From: Astropecten irregularis | Taxonomy: Eukaryota > Echinodermata > Asteroidea > Paxillosida > Astropectinidae | Assembly (NCBI GenBank): GCA_963971285.1 | Contig: OZ020254.1 | Coordinates: 9,052,001-9,116,000, forward strand | Direction of reading: 5' to 3' | DNA length: 64,000 nucleotides | Part shown: positions 10,681 through 21,300 of the stretch, in pieces | Layout of the letters: every line of letters starts with the position of its first letter | Position numbering within the stretch: the stretch's first letter is position 1 | Notes under the pieces: generated by a model | The model's input: the letters and a program-made list of their open reading frames with translations, nothing else | The model's database searches: none | What the model was told of the DNA's origin: nothing | Made by a program: the position numbers and the translations under genes

Positions 10681-10965
10681 AAGGTACTATCATACTTTGG
10701 TATAGTATATACCGAAACAAGATTTACCTGTCATGGTAATGGTAGAAACCTACCGTTAAAATACATAGTTCTGCCTGAAATACTGTTATCCAGGAAAGAG
10801 TAAAAAACAATGGCCAAAAGCAATTTTCATCTTTCAAAAGTGGGCACCGTGATGGGCCTGAAAATTTCACAGATGACTGTTATATTGTATCTTCCTTGAT
10901 ATTTTTTGCCCATGAATCTGCATTTCTATGACAAAAACCCAAATATGATATTATACCTTTAACAC
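10678..10965 (+). mobile_element. Family A MITE (copy 8), degenerate, tail-to-head with copy 7
   Basis: A shorter, more diverged forward copy (AAAGGTACTATCATACTTTG to ATATTATACCTTT) lacking about 70 bp near its centre. The direct junction with copy 7 suggests insertion into the TTAA at that copy's edge. The 10965-11422 stretch holds no gene I can support. Confidence 0.7.
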
Positions 10966-11422
10966 TACACGCAATCTCTTGTATTTTGCGTCACTCACAT
11001 AAAACATAATTATTTCGCGCATTATCGCGCCCTCAAATTAACAACACAATACGTTATCTACATGTAGTTGTTTCAATTTGCATGCATCCTTGTTTCCTTG
11101 TTTTCGACTTTTTAGCCAAGCGTCCAATGCCCCAAAACAAACTACGTTAATCTCTTGCTTGAGTGGGTGATTGGAAAATAAAGGTTTCCATCTCAAAAGG
11201 GAGTTGTCCGCCAAATACAGGTTTTCCCCTCAAAACGGGGGAAACCCACCAGGAACGCTTTTGAAAACAAGCCACTGACTGGTGGCGTGCAACTTTTGTA
11301 AGGGCGGGAAACTTCATTCCATAAGGGAATAAAAGGGAAAGAAACACACTTTTAAAAGAGCCAACCCACTTTGACTGGTTCTCACTCATTTTTAATTATG
11401 CTAGATCACCGTGCAATATCGA

Positions 11423-12032
11423 AGGTAGTATAATCATACTTTGGTAAGAAACCAAAACAAAAATGTTCACAGATTTACCTATAACTTTCAGAATAATGAA
11501 GATGGTGCTGGTATTGGTAGAAACATACCGTTAACATTTTCCGCCTGAAACGGTGTATTTATCCAGAAATTAGTAAAACAGTGACCGAAAATCTTTTTGG
11601 TCTTTTAAAAGATCAAAAATAAATGTACCGTTCCCAGGTTGCAGCATTGTTGCGTGTATCATTGAAACGATCCCTGGGGTGTGACGGTGTGTGCGTGGTT
11701 TCATGGCTTCTGACTGCTAAACGAACAAAGATAGTTGACTATTGGGGTCACCACCAACATAGGGCTGGATGGCTCAGTTGGTAGAGCGCCTGTACGGTAT
11801 TCAGGAGGTCGCCGGTTCGAATCCCGCTCCAGTCAATTTTTCTTTGTTCACTTTTCAAAAAATAAAAGAGAATAGACTTAAGAAATAATGTGGCTGTTCA
11901 AGTTCACTGTTTTCTCAAAACGTGGGAACCGTATGGGACATTCTCACAGATGACTATTGCTGTGCCTGTCTTGGTATTTTTGCCCATGAATCTGTATTTC
12001 TTAAAAACCAAAGTATGATACTTTTGATACCT
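11423..12032 (+). mobile_element. Family A MITE (copy 9), split by a SINE
   Basis: The left part (11423-11623) and right part (11862-12032) belong to one forward copy. The break lies within AAAAATAAAAGAGAAAAGAC of the family consensus. Confidence 0.75.
11624..11861 (+). mobile_element. SINE-like insertion carrying a decayed tRNA(Thr)-like segment
   Basis: The segment at about 11772-11846 has a box A (TGGCTCAGTTGGTAGAGCG) and a box B (GGTTCGAATCC), a 7-bp acceptor stem GGCTGGA/TCCAGTC and an anticodon loop ACGGTAT. The T stem has a mismatch and loop position 33 is C, so it is not a working tRNA. The upstream body (GGTTGCAGCATTG, GGCTTCTGACTGC, GAACAAAGATAGTTGAC) recurs in reverse at 34350-34490. 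AAAAATAAA flanks the insertion on both sides. Confidence 0.7.
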
Positions 12033-12100
12033 AAATGGCATTGCATCATTAATATAATGAAAGAAAACAACTCCATCGGATTCTTAAAAAAACATAGACA

Positions 12101-12461
12101 CTAGTACGTGATTGGTAACACATCCCAAACAGAAATGTTCACGGATTTACGTATAACCTCCAGGGTACAAAGATGGTTATAGAAACATACCGTTGAAATA
12201 TTTCTGCCTGAAATGGTGTATTTATTCAGAAAGCATGACAACAAAGACCGAAAACAGTTTTGATCCCGGAGTAAGATCAAAACCACTCTTAAATGTATGG
12301 TTCATAAGACAAATTGAGTCGGGTTTTCGCTGTTTTCTCGTGACTCAAATGTCAGATTGAGCTCAAATGTTCACATATTAATCATTTCATATACGGTACA
12401 TGCTGGATCAGACAAAGTGCGAGTGCTGTTGTGTGACCTTTACCAATCATGTATTACACCA
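12101..12461 (+). mobile_element. Family B MITE (copy 2)
   Basis: A forward copy with ACGTGATTGGTAACAC at the left and TGACCTTTACCAATCATGTA at the right. The outermost AAAGGTA bases are lost. The following 12470-12940 is AT-rich with nothing recognised. Confidence 0.75.
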
Positions 12462-12942
12462 TAACACATGATGAAGTTCAATCTACTAAAATAATCCCCC
12501 CCCCAAAAAAAAAAATGGTTAAAAGTTCACAAGGAAAGAAACCGCAGTTCCGTTTGCGGATCGGTAATCTGTGCAATCAGCTATATTAGGGCAGAAAATG
12601 AACCAAAGTAAACCAAGCACATGTACTGATTTGGTCTGTGTTTATTTTCCAATTTGTTAATGAGCTCAAGTCACCGAAACCTGTTAAGGATACACTAATG
12701 CATATCTTGGATTAACATTTGATCTGTATTTATGTTCAAGATACTGTATTAAAATTAAGAAAACAATAGTCTTCCAATTCAATATAAAACTAAAGCCCAA
12801 GTCAAATTGATAAAATATTATTTTCTAGGTAACCAACCGACAATTAAAAATGAGGATAGGGTTTCTTATACTGGAAGCAAATATAAAATCTTAATAAGTT
12901 GTACAAAATATACAAGTTGTGCTTTGTTAACCCGTCAGGATG

Positions 12943-13292
12943 AAAGGTACTATCATACTTTGGTAGCATACCGAAACAGAAATCTTCACGGATTTACCAA
13001 TAACTTACAGGGTATAAAGATGGTGATGGTCGAAAACATACGGTTACATTTTGTTTGCCTGAAATACTGTTTTTATCTAGAAACGAGTTTTTTTAACGTT
13101 CTTTTAAAGATAAAAAATAAAAGAGAAAAGACTTAAGAAATACTGTGGTCGTTTTTCACTGTTTTCTCAAAAAGTGGGCAACGTATGGGATTGACATTTT
13201 CATAGATGACTGTTACTGTATCCTCCTAGATATTTTTTCCCATGAATCTGCATTTTCTTTCTTCAAAAACCAAAGTATGATATTACCTTAAA
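12943..13292 (+). mobile_element. Family A MITE (copy 10)
   Basis: A forward copy, AAAGGTACTATCATACTTTG to TATGATATTACCTTA, with the central palindrome reduced to TTCTTTTAAAGATAAAA. The 13300-14240 region after it is AT-rich with no gene signal seen. Confidence 0.8.
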
Positions 13293-14239
13293 GTTTCTTG
13301 TCTACGAACAATTAGTATGCTAGTATACCCTGGTAATTTTTTAGTAACAGTTCACATTCAGCAAAAAACAAAAATTAAACAGCAAACAATTTACACCAAA
13401 TCAAAAACGAACTTTAATGCATTACATAATGGCAGGATTGCAGCGCATTAATGTCAAAACGTTTTTACTGAATAGTTTCATACAAAATTAACGTTTAATC
13501 ACGTATGCATTTCGTTGGAAATACACGACGACTCTTGCTTCATTCCTGCTTTCATTTTTCAACACTCAACAATACATCATCCTTGATAAAGTTACATTTT
13601 TATACATTTAAGGATATGATACTGAACGTGCAGTATAATTTATTTACAAGTTATAAAAAATATATTCCTTCATGTTCGTTTTTGCAATATTAAAGAAATG
13701 CTGTGATGTCTCTTCAACACAAAATGTAAAAAAACAAAAATCGAGACATGTGACAACTTATAAATGTGACCTTCAATTTAAGATGTTACCTTACATTGTT
13801 TACGCAAAGATTTCATTTGAAATTTCACTCGATCATAAATTCTGAGCATTATTTCTCATTTAAGTTTGATAAATCCTTTTTAAAAAATCTTGTATTAATT
13901 CAAAATAATGATAAAAAGGCAAAAACTCGTAAGAACTCTGATCATAAACTACTGCATAGTATTCTTAAAATGAGTTTTATTAAAATATAAAAAAACAAAC
14001 ATGATTTGGCAACCATTTCGGTCATTAGAGTAAAAAAAAAACAATCTGTGATTTCCAAAACAAAACCACTACAAACAATTCAAACGTAAGACACTATAAT
14101 CTAGATGCTCATAAGAAAATTATAAATATTTTCCACCTTTAAGCGCCATCCCACTTTGATTTGTCCTACCTCTTGACCCGTTTTTGTTGCTCAATTACCC
14201 TAGTTACCATTCTCCTGGCATTCCAAGCCATTATGAAAG

Positions 14240-14450
14240 CTCGGGCTCAGGCTTAGGCTTAGGCTCCAGCTCGATTTTGTGAATCCATTCTAAAATAATG
14301 GGTATCAAAATAGAGGTTTTTCGCTGCGGTTCGGAAGTAGATTTTCTGGTTAGAAAAGGAATACTGAACTTCAGTTTTAATGAAAAACCACAACATATAT
14401 TTTCAGCATATGGATGACAGAGTTGGAGCTTGAGCCCGAGCCTCCGTTTC
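14240..14450. mobile_element. Family K element, partial
   Basis: It contains the family K core (GCTTAGGCTCCAGCTC, TCTAAAATAATGGGTA, TTCGGAAGTAGATTTTCTGG, CAGCATATGGATGACAGAG). Its ends are less clear than in the 41948-42184 copy. Confidence 0.6.
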
Positions 14451-14525
14451 GTAAACCTCCTATGTTCTTTTGTCTTTTAATGTTCATGTCCCTCTGACAT
14501 CATTAATAACCTTTGAGAAAGGTCC

Positions 14526-14760
14526 TTGCTAGGATGGGTAGGTCAATGCCCAGTGACATGTGGCCAAGGTTCAATCCTAGCTCAGGTCATATGTGAGTTG
14601 GGTTTTGTGTTGGTTCTCTCCTATGCTACGAGGGTTTTTTCTCCGGGTTCTCCGGTTTTCCTTCCTTCAACAAAAATCAAACACTTTCAATCTCAGGCTG
14701 TGCTCCATGATCATATTTATGGGTTGAAGTGTGCTGGCAACCATCCTTTGCAAGTCAGCA
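14526..14760 (+). mobile_element. Old tRNA-derived SINE-like repeat
   Basis: A decayed T-arm (CAAGGTTCAATCCTAG) is followed by a body with TGTGAGTTGGGTTTTGTGTT, GGTTCTC and TCCGGGTTCTCCGGTTTTCC. The same body layout follows the tRNA-like head at 44166-44300. No open frame is expected. Confidence 0.5.
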
Positions 14761-14805
14761 CCCCAGCTGCCAGTAAGGATGATTAGCCTCCCAAATTATT
14801 ATAGC

Positions 14806-15197
14806 CAAGGGTGGATCCAAGATTTTCCAAAAGGAGGAGGGGGGGGGGGGTTGGAAATAAAATGCACCAATAGCAGCAAATAGTTAAGTCCCAGATGAGG
14901 ATGCAGATATAATCACTTTTAAGAGTGTCATCTGCCCACTTAATTTTGTCTCCCTCCTGTTTTTTTCTTCTCCTGTGGCCACAAAAAAAATCTGAAAACA
15001 CCCAGGAAAAAGCAGAAATTTTAAAGTTCCTGTACTTTTCTACAGAGCAGGTGTACAAAAAAGCTGAAATTCTGAGTTAAAATCTACACCCCGCAAAATC
15101 GGAATTCAGATCTGCTACATGTTGGTTAAGGGTTTTTTTCTGAAACAAAGGAGGCGTATGTCCCCGCCCCCTGCCCTCCCTGGATCCACCCCTGAAA
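14806..15197. mobile_element. hAT-like short element 3' of SLC39A13
   Basis: The ends are CAAGGGTGGATCCA and TGGATCCACCCCTG, an inverted repeat with CA/TG termini. GC-rich polypurine and polypyrimidine tracts lie just inside (14836-14850 and 15160-15180). It begins about 130 bases beyond the SLC39A13 stop codon, so it may be part of that 3' UTR. Confidence 0.55.
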
Positions 15198-15328
15198 TGA
15201 AAATGTGCACAGAGGCTTCTGACCGTATCAACATGGCTGAAATTTCACAATCGACCATGAAATATGCTACAAATAGGTTGGGCTTGCTTTCCTGTTGCAA
15301 TAGCCGACGTGAACCAAAGTATCATAAA

Positions 15329-18300
15329 TCAATCAGCGAACAGATTCACAGCACCCATGACGGCAACTCCACATATGAGACTGATCATTTGCTTCACGCC
15401 CTCCCTGTAATAAAAGAAACAAAGAACGGCAACATTTATTTTATTCTTTAAAGAGTTCAGAGCACTGGAGGTTCATGCTAACAGTTAAACTACTCAAGTA
15501 TTAAAGATACAGTACAGGATTGGTAACAGATTTACGTATAACTTTCGGGGTATGAAGATGGTGCTGGTAGAAACATGCCGTTAAAATATTTTTGCCTGAA
15601 ATGGTGTATTTATCCAGATATTAGTAAAACAAAGACTGAGAAAAGTTTTGATCTCCGGGTATGATCAAAACCATTCTTTATGTTTCATAAGAAAAATCGA
15701 GTCAGGTTTTTTGCTATTTTCTTGTGACTCAGATGTACGATTGAGCTAATATTTTCACAGGCTTATCATTTCATGTACATGTTGAATCAGACCAAGTGTG
15801 AGGGCTGTGACCTTTAGCAATTATGTATTATACCTTTAACCATTGTTAACACTATGAAGGATAACAGCTCTTTATGGGATGTTAGTAATATCTTATTACC
15901 TTGGGCTTGTCTCCTCCAATAAATCAGGCAAAACAGTCACCAGGGCGATGTTGAGGAACCCCCCTGATGTGAATGGTAGAATCCATGCAGAACTGTCACC
16001 TTTGAACAAAAATATCATACATAATGTAGTTTTGGGTGTGACAATGAGCTTGCTCAACACTCACGATAAGAAATGTGCATTTGATACCCAATCCGAATAA
16101 TCCAACCCATTGCACTTGACACACAAGGCAAGAGCTGTTTACAACATGTTACCACGGTCTCCGCAGGAGAACTGGATCATAAACTACGCACTACCAAGAA
16201 AACCACACTGTGGCAAGCCTTGAATTAATAACGGAGGCCACAGAGGCCATGGGCTTCATTGCCCTGGTTCTCGGCTTGGTACCTTCTTGGCCCCTTCAAA
16301 TGTTTCTATAGACATTATGATTTTCCAATTGAAGTGTCCCTTGGAATGGAAAAGTGGCCTTGCCCCTTTCAGAACCAAATTCAAGGCCTGCTGTGGTGTA
16401 CTGTGGTATTCAGGGTACCACACTTACAACAAGAAAAAAAAAGGTAATAAGGATTGCTTGATTATCACTGGGCTACTGTACGCACCTGCTTTTTCGGCTG
16501 ATTCTGACATCAGTGCTAGAAGGGCTCCACATAGGCCCCCAGTGGCTGTGCTGACCTGGGCCTTGGCTGCCTGCCATCTGTTGAATCCAGATCGTAGAAG
16601 GATCGCAAAATCACCAATCTGTGAAGAAATCATGGTCAGTCGGTCAATCGGGCATGAAATGATGGACATTGATGGGAATGGTAAGATGAATGTGAAGTGC
16701 GACAAATGGAAATATGTACATGAACATGTAAAGGAGACAAGCATTAAGGCATGCCATGGGGTAGCAGGCCAACCAGGAAGCCCGTCAACTAGACAGCCAG
16801 CTGACCAAGGCCTGACAACCTGATAATCAGCCAACCAACCAGGGAACCAGCTATAGCCAAGCAACCAGGGAACCTGCCATAGCCAACCAACCAGGGAACC
16901 AGCCATAGCCAACCAACTAAGGAACCAACAAGGGAACCAGCCATGGCCAACCAACCAGGGAACCAGCCAAAGCCAACCAACTAAGGAACTGACCAGGGAA
17001 CCAGCCATGGCCAACCAACCAGGGAAACAGCCATAGCCAACCAACTAAGGAACCAACCAGGGAACCAGCCACAGCCAACCACCCAGTCAACCACTATAAA
17101 GCCAGCCCACCATGAAGCCAGCCAACTTGAAAGCCAGCCGACTGAGGAACCAGCCACCAAGCCAACCACCCGGCCAGACAATCACCAAAGGTTGAGAGAA
17201 ACTGAAGGGTAGAGCAGGGGAAGGGGGTTTGAGCTGCCATCTGGTCAGCTAGACAGACATAAATTCCCACTAGACCAGTGCACATCACCAATCTAATTAA
17301 TAAAATACACCATAGATGGTGCACATCTTACCTCATGCGGAACCTCATGCAGCAGGATGGCAGCTGTAGTAAGTAAGCCAACCTTTGCAATAAACAAAAC
17401 CAAACAAGATTAATGTCAAACGTAAAACTCCAGTATCAACCATAGTTACAAGCTATACACTACAATATAACTGTATGCCTGAACAAGTATGGGGATTCCA
17501 TCTGTCTGTCCTCGAAGTCTCTATGAATTAAACATAATATGCAGTCTCATGTATAAGGCCTCATCCATATCGTAATGAATATGGTACATGTAGTTCCTTA
17601 ATAATACATTAAAGGTACAATACATGATTGGTAAAGGTCACATGACACATGAAATAATAAACCTGTGAAAATTTGAGCTCAATCGGACATCTAAGTCACG
17701 AGAAAATAGCGAAAACCCGACTCAATTTTTCTTATAAAACATGATGTTGTATGTTGTATGCACATAATTTCCTGCTTCTGTAAGCACTGATTCAACGCTT
17801 ACAATAAGCAGAGCCATGACAATTGGACCCTAATGGCATAGGACCTTTGAACTTGCCCCCTTGCCGTACCTTATTGCTGACCAAGAAACTGCCGGCCACG
17901 GCCAGACCATGAGTAAAGTTGTCGATGAAGTTGGCAAGAAGATTCAGATATCCGGTGATCTAAGACAGCAAATGTGAAAAAAAACAGGACATCAAATTAT
18001 GAAGAAATGCAAAAACAGCACATTAATTTAAGCAAATACTACAACATCATTGGTCAATTTCCTTTATGTTTTTCAACAACACAAAATGCTGTGAAAATCA
18101 TTCTGAAAAGTCATATTGACAAAACGAATACTTAATGAACATGAGTAAGGGTCAAACAACTTTTGCCAAAAGTCAAAAATCAAAATCAGTAGACATGTGC
18201 GTGGACAGGTTTTTGTTTGGCACTGCAAAACTGTATTCATATTTCAGTGGCCAGACATTTCAATCCTCGCACAGGTGCCTCCATGATCGATGTGTTTAGG

Positions 18301-21300
18301 CATGTGACTACCCACAGGCCTGCTATTTTTATAATACCATTTTGGTTGCTAAGCAGTCGGTGGCGGGGTAATTTTGAATGCGCATTTCTGCGCTATACTG
18401 TGGGTTGTGTCTGTGCATCACTTGAAGTTGTTCAGTGTGGTGAAGAAACATTTAAAGGTAGTATCATACTTTGGTAAGAAATAAAAACAGAAATGTTCAC
18501 AGATTTACATATAACTTACAGGGTATGATGATGGTGGTGGTAGAAACACACCGTTAAAATGTTTCCGCCTGAAATGGTGTATTTACCTAGAAATTAGTAA
18601 AACGACGACCGAAAATCTTTTTGATCTTTTAAAAGATCAAAAATAAAAGAGAAAAGACTTATTAGAAAAACTGTGGCTGTTTGACACTGTTTTCTCAAAA
18701 AGTGGCCACCGTATGGGACTGAAATTTTCACAGATGACTGTTACTGTATCTTCCTTGATATTTTTGCACATGAATCTGTATTTCTTTGATAAAAACCAAA
18801 GTATAATATTACCTTAAGTGCATTTTGAAGAAAACAAAAACAGAAGCAGAGCAAAAAAAGAGAGAAATGTCACCCCGTGGGATTATGTCTTCTTGAACGC
18901 AGTCATGTGCTCAGTCACGACTTATCTTATCTTGGACGTGACATCAGGCGGTTTGCAGCTCAGCCAAGCAGAGAAAAGGCAATTAGGATTATGCCCTCTG
19001 TCTTTCCCACTGGATGTCACGCATTATTAATATCTTAACGGATGAGATGCCGTATTTTCTATTTTTGGGGGGCATAGCAATTCAAAGGCAGTGCTCATTT
19101 GATTGATTCATTCTCATTTTGTTTTCTTCTCATGACAATCTCGCTAAAGTGCTTCCTTTATTTTTCCTCTATCAATCTTTCTCTTTGGCTTTATATTTAC
19201 CGTAATATATGGTAGAGTTAATAGCAAAAAACTGCTGCATATTTTGTGGAATGCACAAGCTGAATACTGCAACAATTTCAACATATAGCAGTATAGGAAC
19301 AGAGTCTGTAACTTGGCCAGATATTTGTTGAGGGCTTCGAGACTTTGGTAGGAGGTACTGCATAAATATGTTTTATTATCAATATCATTATTATTATTTA
19401 AAAGTAGAAATAGATTAATTTTTCGAATGAATTCAATGTTAGATTTACTGTCAATGTTATGAAATTCAAACCGTGAGATGTCAAACTTCGTATGTGTATA
19501 CATTTTAACTTATTCTACCTTCAAAAAAACATGTCTGAAAACAAATCCTAAATTTGAGACAGATAATGTTAGTCAAATTGTCAGGCCCTGTCAATATCTT
19601 ATTTTATGTCAATAAAGACCCTCTATAATTAAAAGTACAGTACAGGATTGGTACCCAAACAGAAATGTTCACAGATCTACGTATAACTTTCAGGATATGA
19701 AGATGGTGGCTGGTGCTGGTAGAAACATTCTGTTTTTCCCCTGAAATGGTGTACTAATCCAGAAATTAGTCAAACAAAGACCGAGAATAGTTTTGATCTC
19801 GGGGTAAGATCAAAACCATTCTTCATGTTTTATAAGAAAACTGAGTCTGGTTTTCGCTATTTTCTCGTGATTCAGATGTCCGATTGAGCTCAAATTTTCA
19901 CAGGTTTATTATTTAATGTACATGCTGGATCAGACAAAGTGTGAGTGCTGTTCTGTGACCTTTACCAATCATGTATTGTACCTTTAAGAATAAAGTTGAA
20001 GGTCTTTGGATTGCATTTGAAATGCATAGTTTTTCCCCCACAGTTTTCCCTGGGGGATTCCTTGAGGGAAATCATCTTCAACTTGCCGATTAGCAACTGA
20101 CAGAACCACAGGGTTTAACAGTTACACTGTAGACATGAAGATCATGCATACAGTGCTAATCTTACTTGGAGGAGGCAGAAATTGGCAGGAAGCAAACAAG
20201 TAGACAGATCTTATCAAATACATACATGTATCATCTGATATAAGTGAAGTGTTTTCCTGTCATTTCACACTTGACCAAAGCTGCCTGTTTTCAAGAGGCC
20301 GCTATTCAGTAATCCACAGCTTTTGATTGATTTATCTTCACTACCTTTGCATAAAAAGTTAGCACGCCATTGTGTTACATGCATGCACATGTAATGCGGA
20401 CTATAGAGCTTGTACAAAGCCCACAGGTAACTTGTGTCCCTGTACCTTGCATGGGAGGACTGGCATGTGTGTAAAACAGATCTGACACATCCCTCTGATT
20501 AATTGTTTGTAGGGCTTTGCTTCACTTCACCGTCTCCTATCTCTCACAGAGTAAAGATTAATGGCCCCTGACAGTATTGACTAATAATGCACGCAGTCAT
20601 GTGCAGGAATGCGTGCCCGAGTAGGAATAGACAGGGAGGGAATAGTGCTGCGCACTTGCACTAAAAATACCACCGAACCTCAGACAAACATTGCAACTGA
20701 CCATGCAAACGTGTGGTGAGTGGGTGTATGTGCATGCATGGTGTGACGTCTTTAGTGCGGAATGCTATTGAGATTGCTGCAGTGTTTTGGGGGATGTGAA
20801 GCTGACAGCATGATATGCCTGGCTGCACTGGTTTTGGGAAGAGTCCACATGTTCCTCATAGTTGCTGCATGATGCTGCTGCGCAGAATTGTCAGATGGCC
20901 CGGTGTTTGAGATCAAATGAAAACATAATCCCATCACTTGTAAACAATTTGGTCGGTTACTTGTACACAATTTTCTTTTTTACCTTGATGGGTGTCCCGG
21001 CTTCCTTTCCGTCTACTTTCGGGCGTGCCTTTGCCACGCCTTGCCCATTCGGGACCAGCTGGTAATACCCGTTGGGCGTCGCCCCGTTAGCCATGTGTTT
21101 CCCTCCCTCCTTGCTGCTCTGCCCATTCTCCTGTGTCTTGCGCCTCTTCTTAGATTTGGGTTTGCTCCTCGGAGAGGCGTGGCTGTTCATCTCGGGCGAT
21201 GGCAATTTCCTTTCAGAGATTTTGGTGTGTGGGGGCGTGGCTTGGCTCGGCATCGAGGAATGCCCGTTTAAGTGGCAAAGGGGCTTTTTTTCCTGTTGGC

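Noticed and set aside
11772-11846. Possible tRNA(Thr) gene
   Set aside because: The acceptor stem pairs, but the T stem and anticodon stem have mismatches and U33 is replaced by C. It is part of a repeat with target duplications, so a SINE is the better reading.
16424-17044. 206-codon minus-strand frame as a gene of its own
   Set aside because: It is SLC39A13 exon 7 plus intronic minisatellite; the repeat explains the Trp/Gly composition.
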